In this document: in pieces, positions 1 to 7,954 of the stretch
How positions within the stretch are numbered: the stretch's first letter is position 1
How the letters are laid out: every line of letters begins with the position of its first letter
Assembly: GCF_009729095.1 (NCBI RefSeq)
Contig: NZ_VTGX01000001.1
Coordinates: forward strand, 1,612,001-1,676,000
Direction of reading: 5' to 3'
From: Mycolicibacterium sp. CBMA 247
Lineage (GTDB): Bacteria > Actinomycetota > Actinomycetes > Mycobacteriales > Mycobacteriaceae
DNA length: 64,000 bases
Position numbers and translations under genes: made by a program
The notes under the pieces: model-generated
Told to the model about the DNA's origin: nothing
Database searches by the model: none
The model's input: the letters and a program-made list of their open reading frames with translations, nothing else

Positions 1-1005
1 TCGGTCGTCGCGGCTGGCACTGCGGAAGTAGTCGATCGCGCGGTCGCTGAACAGCTTCATCGCGATCAACCGGGCAAAGGCGTCCACGAAGCTGGCACGC
101 ACATGCGGGAAATCGGTGACCGGGTTGCCGTACAGGATGCGATTGTTCGCATGGGTGATCGACTCGTAGAAGGCGTGCTCGCACATGCCGATCGAACCGC
201 TGCACAGGTTGAACTTGCCGACGTTGACGGTGTTGAGGGCGGCCGAGAACGCATCCGGCCCGGTATCGAGGATGTCCTCCTCGCGCACCGGGTAATCGTT
301 GAGCCGGAAATTGCTGACGTACATCTGACCGTGCACGACATTGCCGATCAGCTCATAGTTCTCATGCGTGCTGTCGGCAACGAACCACACGTATCCGTCG
401 GCCCCGGCGACATCGGAACGACGGGAGAACACCGAAACCATGCCAGCCACGTTGCCGTTGCCGATGTAGTACTTCTCCCCAGACGCATGAAAAACAACGC
501 CGTCCTCGGCATCTGCGTTCTGGGCCGGCGTCAGGATCATGTCGGTGTTGTAGATGTCGGCGCCGTGATCACGCTCAGAGAGCGCGAAGGCCATCACTCC
601 ACCGGCTTCCAACTGGTCGGCGGCCCGCTGCATCGCTTCCTTGTTGTTGCTCTGCCAGATCGGCCCGAGTCCGAGGATGGTGACCTGCTCGGCGTACCAG
701 TACGCCAGGCCGTAGAAACCGAGGATCTCGCTCAGCGCGGCATTGCGCGAGGTGTCCCACCGCTTGTTCCCGTCACCCCCGCTGTACTCCGATGGCGTCA
801 GAAAGGTTGCGAAGATCCGCTCGGACTTGATGAATTCGAGGAAGTCCGACACCCATACCGCGGCCAGGTCCTCCTGGAGCAGCCTCGTCTTGCCGCGGGC
901 CTCGAACCAGTCGATCAGCGCCCGGAGCTGACGCCGCGTCTCGGGGTCGAACTGCTGCGGGTCGTACATGTTCGGATTGAACAGAAGTCCGCCGCCGGTC
1001 GTCAT
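1..1005 (-). CDS. acyl-CoA dehydrogenase family protein (3' part outside window)
   Basis: The frame is open from an ATG at 1005 to the window edge (335 codons, no stop), so the C-terminus is missing. The visible part has the look of a flavin-dependent acyl-CoA dehydrogenase: a helical N-terminal half, then the motif GVMAFALSERDHGAD near residue 145, which fits the FAD/substrate-contact strand of the family, and a later VRASFVDAFARLIAMKLFSDRA helix. Known role of the family: alpha,beta-dehydrogenation of acyl-CoA thioesters, passing electrons to ETF. A GAAAGG Shine-Dalgarno lies 7 bases before the ATG. A possible -10 (CATAAT, minus strand, 1038-1033) lies about 30 bases upstream. The substrate cannot be told from this. 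Confidence 0.85.
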   Translation of the reverse strand, partial: MTTGGGLLFNPNMYDPQQFDPETRRQLRALIDWFEARGKTRLLQEDLAAVWVSDFLEFIKSERIFATFLTPSEYSGGDGNKRWDTSRNAALSEILGFYGLAYWYAEQVTILGLGPIWQSNNKEAMQRAADQLEAGGVMAFALSERDHGADIYNTDMILTPAQNADAEDGVVFHASGEKYYIGNGNVAGMVSVFSRRSDVAGADGYVWFVADSTHENYELIGNVVHGQMYVSNFRLNDYPVREEDILDTGPDAFSAALNTVNVGKFNLCSGSIGMCEHAFYESITHANNRILYGNPVTDFPHVRASFVDAFARLIAMKLFSDRAIDYFRSASRDDR

Positions 1006-1090
1006 GGTGTGCCTTTCGTCGACGCTGGTATGCATTATGGCAACCAGCGGTTGGTGCCTGCCATGACCTGCGACGGCGGCCGCCGTCAAC

Positions 1091-2218
1091 CTAGTCCGGA
1101 AGCGAGTTGCTCAGCCGTTCGGTGGCGGCGAGATAGTCCTCGATGAACTCGCGCACCACCTCGCGGGCCGGCTTGACCTTGTTCATCAGCCCCACACCCT
1201 GACCGACGAAATAGGTGGCCAGTGCCTGCGCTCCCGGATGTCCCTGGCCGGCAAGCACATCGATTCGTCGGATCACGGGCTCGGCGAGCATGCTCTGCAA
1301 CGGCAACGGAAGCGTTTGGTGTCCGGCATGATTCGGCTCCCACGCCTCGGTCCAATCCGACACCAGCTGGCGCGCAGGTTTGCCGGTACGGCCGGTCGAG
1401 CGCACGGTATCGCGAGATGTCGCCGCCAGCATCTTCTGCACGGTGTGCGGCGCGGTCTCGGCTTCTTCGGTGGTCAACCACACCGAGCCCGTCCAGGCTC
1501 CGTCAGCACCCAACGCCACCGCCGCCGCCATCTGCCTCCCGGTGACGATGCCACCCGCCGCCAGCACCGGAACCTTGCTGCCGGCAGCCTCGAGCGCTTC
1601 CATCACCTCGGGGATGAGCACCATGGTCGTCACCTCACCGCAGTGCCCACCTGCTTCGGTGCCCTGCGCCACGATCAGGTCGACCCCGGCCTGTATCTGC
1701 TTGACGGCGTGCTCACGGGCCCCGACCAGCGCAGCCACCGGCACGCCCCGCTCGCGGCCGGCCTCGATCATGTAATCCGGTGGCACCCCGAGCGCGTTGG
1801 CGATCAGCTTGATGGGGTGGCTCATCGCCACGTCCAGCAGCTCCCGGCCGGTGTCGCCGGACAACGACGACCCGCCGAGACGCCGGTCGGGCTCCGGTTC
1901 GATGTCGTGGTCTTTGAGCAGCTGTGCGACGAATTCGCGGTATTCGGCCGGGATCCGATCGCTCAGTTGACCGCGGGTCAGGTTCTCGCCCTTTCCCTCG
2001 AATTTCGCCGGGACGATGATGTCCGCGCCGTACGGTTTTCCGCGGACCTGTTCGTCGATCCACGACATCTCGCGGTCCAGCTGTTCGGGGGTGTATGCGG
2101 TGGCACCGAGCACACCGAAGCCCCCGGCGTTGGTCACCGCGGCGACCACGTCGCGGCAGTGACTGAAGGCGAAGAGCGGGAAGTCGATGCCGAACTGTTC
2201 ACAGATCGCGCGTTTCAC
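1091..2218 (-). CDS. nitronate monooxygenase / 2-nitropropane dioxygenase-like flavoprotein
   Basis: 375 residues with the TIM-barrel pattern of the NMO/NPD family: IDFPLFAFSHCRDVVAAVTNAGG at the N-terminus, the FMN-phosphate region LIVAQGTEAGGHCGEV near residue 185, and VPVLAAGGIVTGRQMAAAVALGADGAWTGS near 220, which is the classic phosphate-binding end of the barrel. Family members oxidise nitronates or act as FMN-dependent enoyl-type reductases; the physiological substrate is often unknown. It lies 85 bases downstream of the divergent-looking acyl-CoA dehydrogenase start, on the same strand. The typical second-family His is replaced here by the HCGEV context, so it may not be a true nitronate oxidase. 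Confidence 0.85.
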   Translation of the reverse strand: MKRAICEQFGIDFPLFAFSHCRDVVAAVTNAGGFGVLGATAYTPEQLDREMSWIDEQVRGKPYGADIIVPAKFEGKGENLTRGQLSDRIPAEYREFVAQLLKDHDIEPEPDRRLGGSSLSGDTGRELLDVAMSHPIKLIANALGVPPDYMIEAGRERGVPVAALVGAREHAVKQIQAGVDLIVAQGTEAGGHCGEVTTMVLIPEVMEALEAAGSKVPVLAAGGIVTGRQMAAAVALGADGAWTGSVWLTTEEAETAPHTVQKMLAATSRDTVRSTGRTGKPARQLVSDWTEAWEPNHAGHQTLPLPLQSMLAEPVIRRIDVLAGQGHPGAQALATYFVGQGVGLMNKVKPAREVVREFIEDYLAATERLSNSLPD

Positions 2219-2268
2219 CCTGTCAGTATTGACACGCGGACTTGACGGGTGTCAACAGGATGGTCAGG

Positions 2269-3300
2269 TCAATCTCGCAGCGGTGCGAACGCGAACTCGG
2301 CCACACCGTCATGTGGGTCGATCGCGGCCTCGAACCCGAGTTGTCGCGCCGCCCGGGCCGGGTCGGCCACGATGTGCCGAACATCGCCGCTGCGGTACTG
2401 GCCGGTGACGACGGGGACGTTCGCGCCGCGGGCCTCACACAGCCGGGTCGCCACGTCCATGATCGAAATGGGCCGGCCCGAGCAGACGTTGAAAGCGTTG
2501 AAGCCAGGCTGCGGGTACTGCACCGCCGCGATATTGGCCGCCGCCACGTCCTCGACGTGGACGAAATCGCGCATCTGCCCGCCGTCTTCGAAAACCCTTG
2601 GCGCCTGCCCATTCTCCAGCTGTGACCGGAAGATCGCCGCCACACCCGAATAGGGGGTGTCACGAGGCATGTGCGGCCCATACACGTTGTGATATCGCAG
2701 TGCCACGACCGAGCCGCCCGTCGCCTCGGCCCAGGCGAGCGCGTAGTGCTCCTGCGCGGTCTTGCTGGCGGCGTACAGGCTGCGCGGGCGCAGCGGCGCG
2801 TCCTCCCCTACCAACGTCCACTGCACCGGTTCGCCGTCGACCGGGCAACGGTGTTCGAAGACCCCGGAGTCCAGGTCCGTGGGGGTACGCGGCAGCGGAT
2901 CGACCGCCCCGTGCGTCGGGCAGTTGTAGCCGCCCTGGCCGTAGACCACCATCGACGATGCCAGTACCAGTCGCGAGCACCCGGCGGCGAACATCTCCGC
3001 GAGCAACACCGTGGTGCCGTAGTCGTTGTGGCTGCCGTACGAGGGTGCATCGGCGGCATTCACACCCGCGCCGACCACTGCGGCCTGGTGACACACCACG
3101 TCCACGCCACGTAACAACGGGCCCAGAGCGGTCGAATCGCGAACATCGACACGATGACAATCCGGCGGTGACTCGGGCCGCGCACCGTGAGCGGCAGGCA
3201 GCATCACATCGACAGCCAGCACGTCATGGCCTGCCGTCCGCAGCGAAGCCGCGATCCGTGACCCGATGAACCCGGCGGCCCCGGTGAGCAGCACCCTCAC
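2269..3300 (-). CDS. galE3: NAD-dependent sugar epimerase/dehydratase (GalE3-type, extended SDR)
   Basis: 343 residues. The glycine motif GAAGFIGSR begins at residue 8 and the SDR catalytic YAASK lies near residue 185, preceded by a serine in LASSMVVYG. The open frame extends much further upstream, but the Rossmann fold starts at a GTG (3300) overlapping the TGA of the upstream MTA phosphorylase gene (GTGA), so I use that start. Family members epimerise or dehydrate nucleotide sugars using bound NAD. It is the last gene of a three-gene string (4370 to 2269). Position next to MTA phosphorylase and menA matches M. tuberculosis Rv0536. The exact sugar nucleotide is unknown. Confidence 0.88.
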   Translation of the reverse strand: MRVLLTGAAGFIGSRIAASLRTAGHDVLAVDVMLPAAHGARPESPPDCHRVDVRDSTALGPLLRGVDVVCHQAAVVGAGVNAADAPSYGSHNDYGTTVLLAEMFAAGCSRLVLASSMVVYGQGGYNCPTHGAVDPLPRTPTDLDSGVFEHRCPVDGEPVQWTLVGEDAPLRPRSLYAASKTAQEHYALAWAEATGGSVVALRYHNVYGPHMPRDTPYSGVAAIFRSQLENGQAPRVFEDGGQMRDFVHVEDVAAANIAAVQYPQPGFNAFNVCSGRPISIMDVATRLCEARGANVPVVTGQYRSGDVRHIVADPARAARQLGFEAAIDPHDGVAEFAFAPLRD

Positions 3301-4073
3301 GGCAACTCGAACGGCAATTTCACCCCGTCGTGGGCCAGGCAGTGCGTGCAGGTGCGCTCGGCGTCGATGACCCCCAGCGCCTCGTGCACGAGTTTCTTGA
3401 ACGGCACCAGGTTGCGCTCGAATTCGGCGAAGACATCCACCGTCGTCACCCCGGATCCAGCCTCGATCCCGGCATCCAGATCGGTCACCAAAGCAATTGA
3501 CGCATAACACATCTCGAGTTCGCGGGCCAGCACAGCCTCGGGGTACCCGGTCATGTTGACCAGGGTGAACCCTTGATCGGCGAACCATCGACTCTCCGCC
3601 CGGGTGGAGAACCGTGGGCCCTGGATCACCACCATGGTGCCGCCGTCGATCACCCCGGGCAGCCCGGCCGCGGCGGACCGCAATGCCGGGCAGTACGGAT
3701 CGGCGAAGCCGACGTGGATGCCGCCTGAATCGAAGTACGTGTCGGCACGGGCGCGCGTGCGATCCACCAACTGATCGGGCACCACGATCGAACCCGGGCC
3801 CAACTGCGCGGTCAGGCTGCCCACCGCGCAGGGACCGAAGATCCGTCGCACCCCCACCGAGCGCATCGCCCACATGTTGGCCCGGTACGGGACCGTATGC
3901 GGCGAGTACTCATGATGGACCCCGTGCCGGGGCAGGAAGGCCACCTCATGCCCGCCCACCGTGCCGACCGTGATCGGTGCGCTCGGCGCACCGTACGGGG
4001 TGTCCAGGTTGACGGTGCGGGCCTCCGGCCCGAAGAACGAATAGAAACCACTACCGCCGATGACGCCGAGCAT
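3297..4073 (-). CDS. pnp: S-methyl-5'-thioadenosine phosphorylase
   Basis: 258 residues, usual length for a trimeric MTAP/PNP-I enzyme. GGSGFYSFF (residues 6-14) opens the fold, FLPRHGVHHEYSPHTVPYRAN gives the phosphate/ribose-binding block near residue 50, and VNMTGYPEAVLARELEMCYA near residue 172 holds the purine/ribose site. The reaction is phosphorolysis of methylthioadenosine to adenine and methylthioribose-1-phosphate, in methionine salvage after polyamine or quorum-type SAM use. The order with galE3 and menA matches M. tuberculosis Rv0535. It starts 6 bases after the stop of a small acidic protein and overlaps galE3 by 4 bases, so the three are probably co-transcribed. Confidence 0.92.
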   Translation of the reverse strand: MLGVIGGSGFYSFFGPEARTVNLDTPYGAPSAPITVGTVGGHEVAFLPRHGVHHEYSPHTVPYRANMWAMRSVGVRRIFGPCAVGSLTAQLGPGSIVVPDQLVDRTRARADTYFDSGGIHVGFADPYCPALRSAAAGLPGVIDGGTMVVIQGPRFSTRAESRWFADQGFTLVNMTGYPEAVLARELEMCYASIALVTDLDAGIEAGSGVTTVDVFAEFERNLVPFKKLVHEALGVIDAERTCTHCLAHDGVKLPFELP

Positions 4074-4079
4074 GCAGTG

Positions 4080-4370
4080 CTATTCGTCCTCGCCGGGGTT
4101 CTTGGCGTCCCCCGGGACGTCGATGTCGTCGGCCTTCGGGACCTCAACGTCGTCGATGTCATCGAAGTCGTCGTCGAAGTCCACATTGGCCTTGCGCGCG
4201 CCGTCGGCGATCTCGAAGACATCAGTGGCCAGGCCACCGATGGCGGTCGCCACATCCTTGACGGCCGTGGTGATGATCGAGGTGACCTGCCCGACTGTCG
4301 AGGCCACTGCCTCGACCGATTCCTGCAGCACGTCCTTGCCGATCTCGGTCCTGCTGAGCTGCTCCTTCAT
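4080..4370 (-). CDS. small acidic hypothetical protein
   Basis: 96 residues from an ATG at 4370; the longer open frame upstream is arginine-rich noise inside the menA promoter side and is not used. The N-terminal two thirds is an amphipathic helix-like stretch (TEIGKDVLQESVEAVASTVGQVTSIITTAVKD), and the C-terminal third is very acidic (DFDDDFDDIDDVEVPKADD...). No signal peptide or membrane span. I do not recognise a family. It is the first gene of the string with MTA phosphorylase and galE3 and is divergent from menA, 50 bases away, so it probably shares their promoter region. Function unknown. Confidence 0.7.
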   Translation of the reverse strand: MKEQLSRTEIGKDVLQESVEAVASTVGQVTSIITTAVKDVATAIGGLATDVFEIADGARKANVDFDDDFDDIDDVEVPKADDIDVPGDAKNPGEDE

Positions 4371-4420
4371 GAGGCTCAGTGTAAGAGCCAGCGCGGCCTG
4401 GCACCGGGCCAGCTCATACG

Positions 4421-5299
4421 ATGACGGTCGTGGCCAGTTTCGCGCAATGGATCGAGGGCGCCCGTCCCCGCACGCTGCCCAACGCCGTCGCCCCGGTGCT
4501 CGCCGGTACCGGCGCCGCCGCCTGGGTGGGGTCGGCGGTGTGGTGGAAAGCCTTGCTGGCGCTGGCCGTATCACTCGCGCTGATCATCGGGGTGAACTAC
4601 GCCAACGACTACTCCGACGGCATCCGCGGCACCGATGACGTGCGGTCCGGCCCGCTGCGACTGGTGGGCTCGAAACTGGCCTCGCCGCGGGCTGTCCTGA
4701 CCGCGGCGGTGGTGAGCCTGGCGGTCGGCGCGGTGGCCGGGCTGGTTCTGGCCGCGCTCAGCGCGCCGTGGCTGATCGCGGTCGGCGCGGTGTGCATCGC
4801 CGGGGCGTGGCTTTACACCGGCGGCAAGAAGCCCTACGGCTACCTCGGCCTGGGCGAGATAGCCGTGTTCATCTTCTTCGGCCTGGTCGCGGTGCTGGGT
4901 ACGCAGTACACCCAGGCCCTGCGCGTCGACTGGGTCGGGCTGGTCGCGGCGGTGGCCATGGGTTCGCTGTCGTCGGCCGTGCTGGTGGCCAACAACCTGC
5001 GCGACATCCCCACCGACAGTCAGTCCGGCAAGATCACGCTGGCGGTGCGCCTCGGCGAGGCCCGTACCCGGCTGCTGTATCAGGTGCTGGTCGCCGTGGC
5101 CCTGGTGTTGCCCCTGGTGCTGATGCTGGCCACCCCGTGGTGTGCGGTGGGCCTGGTGGCGCTGGCGCCGGCATGGCGCGCGCTGCGGCCGGTGCGCGAC
5201 GGCAGTACCGGTGCCCAGCTGATCCCGGTACTGCGCGACACCGGCCTGACCATGCTGGTGTGGTCGATCGCGGTCTCCCTGGCCCTGTTCCTGGTCTGA
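4421..5299 (+). CDS. menA: 1,4-dihydroxy-2-naphthoate polyprenyltransferase
   Basis: 292 residues, a UbiA-family membrane prenyltransferase. The first Asp-rich motif is seen in [17 protein letters not shown] (about residues 58-74) and the second in [22 protein letters not shown] (about 190-211); both bind Mg and the polyprenyl diphosphate. Eight to nine hydrophobic segments surround them. It joins DHNA to a polyprenyl chain to give demethylmenaquinone in the inner membrane. Position next to MTA phosphorylase agrees with M. tuberculosis Rv0534c. fabH, its neighbour in M. tuberculosis, is not here; a symporter gene follows instead. Confidence 0.95.
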   Translation: MTVVASFAQWIEGARPRTLPNAVAPVLAGTGAAAWVGSAVWWKALLALAVSLALIIGVNYANDYSDGIRGTDDVRSGPLRLVGSKLASPRAVLTAAVVSLAVGAVAGLVLAALSAPWLIAVGAVCIAGAWLYTGGKKPYGYLGLGEIAVFIFFGLVAVLGTQYTQALRVDWVGLVAAVAMGSLSSAVLVANNLRDIPTDSQSGKITLAVRLGEARTRLLYQVLVAVALVLPLVLMLATPWCAVGLVALAPAWRALRPVRDGSTGAQLIPVLRDTGLTMLVWSIAVSLALFLV

Positions 5300-5309
5300 C
5301 GTAGTTCTT

Positions 5310-5378
5310 CCCCGCGAGCAGACCCGTAGGCACCCGACACGCCCGGTTTTGGGGTGCCGCCACGTCTGCTCGCCGGGG
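5310..5378. repeat. long nested inverted repeat between menA and the symporter gene
   Basis: Outer arms are CCCCGCGAGCAGAC (5310-5323) and GTCTGCTCGCCGGGG (5364-5378), complementary apart from one bulged base. Inner arms are GGCACCC (5329-5335) and GGGTGCC (5352-5358). Together they could fold into a stem of about 21 pairs around a loop with a short T run. It begins 11 bases after the menA stop, so it could end menA transcription. The GCGAGCAGAC core looks like a dispersed intergenic element, which I cannot check here. Confidence 0.7.
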
Positions 5379-5413
5379 AGACTGTGGGCACATCAACCAC
5401 CTGGGGGACGCGC

Positions 5414-6763
5414 ATGACCACTTCGACCGAGGCGTACCAGCCCGCACCATCGGGTCGCGCAGAAACCCGTCGGGCCATCTGGAACACCATCAGGGGTTCG
5501 TCGGGCAACCTCGTCGAGTGGTACGACGTCTACGTCTACACCGTGTTCGCCACGTACTTCGAAGGACAATTCTTCGACAAGGCCGACAAGAACGCGACGG
5601 TCTACATCTACGCGATCTTCGCGATCACCTTCCTCACCCGCCCGATCGGCTCGTGGTTCTTCGGCCGCTTCGCCGACCGGCGCGGCCGCCGCGCCGCACT
5701 GACCATCAGCGTCTCGCTGATGGCGCTGTGTTCGTTGGTCATCGCACTGGTGCCCTCGCGCGAAACCATCGGTGTCGCAGCGCCGATCATCCTCATCCTG
5801 TGCCGGCTGGTACAGGGCTTCGCGACCGGCGGTGAGTACGGCACCTCGGCGACCTACATGTCCGAAGCCGCCACCCGGGAACGACGCGGCTTCTTCTCCT
5901 CGTTCCAGTACGTGACGCTGGTGGGCGGCCACGTACTCGCCCAGTTCACCCTGCTGATCATCCTGACCACGTTCAGCAGCGAGCAGGTTCACGAATTCGG
6001 TTGGCGCATCGGCTTTGCCGTCGGCGGCGTGGCCGCGATCGTGGTGTTCTGGCTACGCCGGACAATGGACGAATCGCTGTCCGAGGACCAACTCGACGCG
6101 ATCAAGTCGGGCAAGGACAAGAGCTCGGGCTCACTGAGCGAACTGCTCACCCGGTATTCGAAGCCCCTGCTGCTGTGCTTCCTGATCACCATGGGCGGCA
6201 CCGTGGCGTTCTACACCTACAGCGTCAACGCACCGGCCATCGTCAAGACCACCTACAAGGACCAGGCGATGACGGCCACCTGGGTCAACCTGATCGGGCT
6301 GATCTTCCTGATGGCGATCCAACCGGTCGGCGGCATCATCAGCGACAAGGTCGGGCGCAAACCGCTGCTGGTGTGGTTCGGCATCGGCGGGGTGATCTAC
6401 ACCTACATCCTGATCACCTATCTGCCCCAAACGCATTCACCGATCCTGTCGTTCCTCCTCGTCGCCGTCGGGTACGTGATCCTGACCGGATACACCTCGA
6501 TCAACGCCCTGGTGAAATCCGAGCTTTTCCCTTCGCACGTGCGCGCCCTCGGGGTGGGAGTTGGCTATGCCCTGGCGAATTCGATCTTCGGCGGTACCGC
6601 ACCGGTGATCTACCAGGCGCTCAAAGAGCAGGGACACGTGCCGTGGTTCATCGCCTATGTCACGCTGTGCATCGCCATCTCGCTCGTGGTGTACCTGTTC
6701 TTCCTCAAGAACAAGGCCGAAACCTATCTGGATCAGGAGAAGGGTTCCGCCTTCATCCGATAG
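5414..6763 (+). CDS. MFS metabolite:H+ symporter (MHS family)
   Basis: 449 residues from the ATG at 5414, with CTGGGGGA about 6 bases upstream; an in-frame GTG-type extension of 20 codons would run through the inverted repeat and is not used. The N-terminal GNLVEWYDVYVYT and the RFADRRGRRAALT loop after TM2 are hallmarks of the metabolite:H+ symporter branch of the major facilitator superfamily (KgtP, ProP, ShiA). Twelve hydrophobic segments are visible, with a long central loop (MDESLSEDQLDAIKSGKDKSS). It probably imports a small carboxylate or compatible solute with protons. The substrate cannot be decided. A GC-rich hairpin follows the gene. Confidence 0.9.
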   Translation: MTTSTEAYQPAPSGRAETRRAIWNTIRGSSGNLVEWYDVYVYTVFATYFEGQFFDKADKNATVYIYAIFAITFLTRPIGSWFFGRFADRRGRRAALTISVSLMALCSLVIALVPSRETIGVAAPIILILCRLVQGFATGGEYGTSATYMSEAATRERRGFFSSFQYVTLVGGHVLAQFTLLIILTTFSSEQVHEFGWRIGFAVGGVAAIVVFWLRRTMDESLSEDQLDAIKSGKDKSSGSLSELLTRYSKPLLLCFLITMGGTVAFYTYSVNAPAIVKTTYKDQAMTATWVNLIGLIFLMAIQPVGGIISDKVGRKPLLVWFGIGGVIYTYILITYLPQTHSPILSFLLVAVGYVILTGYTSINALVKSELFPSHVRALGVGVGYALANSIFGGTAPVIYQALKEQGHVPWFIAYVTLCIAISLVVYLFFLKNKAETYLDQEKGSAFIR

Positions 6764-6787
6764 CTTCCAACCGGTACGTTCATCGGT

Positions 6788-6806
6788 GGCCCCGAATCCC
6801 GGGGCC
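6788..6806. terminator. GC-rich hairpin after the symporter gene
   Basis: Arms GGCCCCG and CGGGGCC pair around a 5-base loop, 24 bases after the symporter stop and just before the response regulator. There is no T run, as is usual in mycobacteria. It may be a terminator or may simply structure the leader of the next gene. Confidence 0.35.
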
Positions 6807-6832
6807 CGACACGCCGTGGTGGAAGGAACGTG

Positions 6833-7486
6833 ATGAATGCGCTGCGGGTGGTCGTCGCCGACGACGACGTGCTTCTGCGTGAGGGCCTGGCCAGCCTGCT
6901 CGACCGATCCGGATTCGACGTCGTCGGACAAGCCGCCGACGCCACGGAATTGCTTGCCCTGGTTCGTGATCAGGTACCCCAACTGGCGGTGGTGGACATC
7001 CGGATGCCGCCCACTCACACCACCGAGGGGCTGGACGCCGCGAAGGTGATCCGCACCGAATTCCCCGATACCGGCATCCTGGTGCTGTCCGCGCACGTCG
7101 ACGTCGAGCACGCGACCGAGCTGCTGGCCAGCGGTCACGGCATCGGTTACCTGCTCAAAACCCGCGTGACCGACGTCAACGATTTCGTCGAGACCCTGGA
7201 ACGGATCGCCAAGGGGGCCTCGGTGGTCGACCCGGCGCTGGTGTCCGAGTTGCTCTCGGCCCGCCGTCGCGACGATCCGCTGGCCGCCCTCAGCGCCCGG
7301 GAACGTGAAGTTCTGATGCTGATGGCCGAGGGCCGGTCCAACGCCGGCATCGCGCGTCGGCTCTGGGTCACCGAGGGCACCGTGGAAAAACACGTCCGCA
7401 GCATCCTGACCAAGCTGAACCTCCCCGAGACCGGCGACGACCACCGCCGGGTCCGCGCGGTGATCACCTATTTGGAAGCGCGGTAG
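6833..7486 (+). CDS. NarL/LuxR-family response regulator
   Basis: 217 residues from the ATG at 6833, with GGAAGG 6 bases upstream; a GTG at 6830 would be too close to it. A receiver domain fills residues 1-125: VVADDDVLLREG acidic pocket, D55 in VVDIRMPP as phosphoacceptor, and LLKTR for the conserved Lys. The C-terminal LuxR helix-turn-helix (LSAREREVLMLMAEG...VTEGTVEKHV) covers about residues 150-200. It should bind DNA when phosphorylated, most likely by the histidine kinase at 7955. Its last 23 bases overlap, tail to tail, the stand-alone receiver gene on the other strand. Confidence 0.93.
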   Translation: MNALRVVVADDDVLLREGLASLLDRSGFDVVGQAADATELLALVRDQVPQLAVVDIRMPPTHTTEGLDAAKVIRTEFPDTGILVLSAHVDVEHATELLASGHGIGYLLKTRVTDVNDFVETLERIAKGASVVDPALVSELLSARRRDDPLAALSAREREVLMLMAEGRSNAGIARRLWVTEGTVEKHVRSILTKLNLPETGDDHRRVRAVITYLEAR

Positions 7487-7829
7487 CCATCAACTCGCGG
7501 ATCGCGTCCACCGACAACGCGTATTTCGAGACGAAGCCCACCGCGGGGCTGGCGGCGATCAACTCGGCCAGATCCTGCTCGGCGTAGGTCGAGGTGAGGA
7601 TCACGACCGCCCGGTGCGCGCTGCGCTGCAACTGCTCGGCCACCTCGAATCCGCTCTCGGCGCCGAGCACCACATCGAGCAGGACCACGTCCGGCTGCAG
7701 TTCGTCGCACAGCCGCAGGGCCTGCTCGCCGTCGGACGCCGCGCCGACAACCTCGACCCCGCCGCCGCCCAGCAGCCGGGCCGCGGCGCTGCGGAATGCG
7801 GCGCTGTCATCGACGATGAGGCAGCGCAC
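7464..7829 (-). CDS. stand-alone receiver-domain response regulator
   Basis: 121 residues, a receiver domain only: IVDDSAAFR acidic pocket, D52 in VVLLDVVLG, ILTSTY with the conserved Thr, FVSKYAL with the conserved Lys. There is no output domain. The GTG start at 7829 has a GGAGG Shine-Dalgarno. It is divergent from the histidine kinase gene (125 bases between starts) and convergent with the LuxR regulator. Such single-domain receivers act by protein contact or as phosphate sinks; here it probably competes with the LuxR regulator for the kinase. Confidence 0.9.
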   Translation of the reverse strand: MRCLIVDDSAAFRSAAARLLGGGGVEVVGAASDGEQALRLCDELQPDVVLLDVVLGAESGFEVAEQLQRSAHRAVVILTSTYAEQDLAELIAASPAVGFVSKYALSVDAIRELMATALPNR

Positions 7830-7954
7830 CGGGCCTCCGCGTACCAGTCATGCTCCCAGCGTGTCAGCCGCGGATCCAGGTTTCATTACCGCTACCCGGA
7901 AACTTGCCGCAGGATGGGCATGAACCCTGCCGACGGAACGTTTGTACTGTTCAA

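Noticed and set aside
3301-3873. Extension of the galE3 frame by 191 codons to 3873
   Set aside because: The added part lies inside the MTA phosphorylase gene in another frame and is Arg/Gly-rich noise; the Rossmann fold starts at the GTG at 3300.
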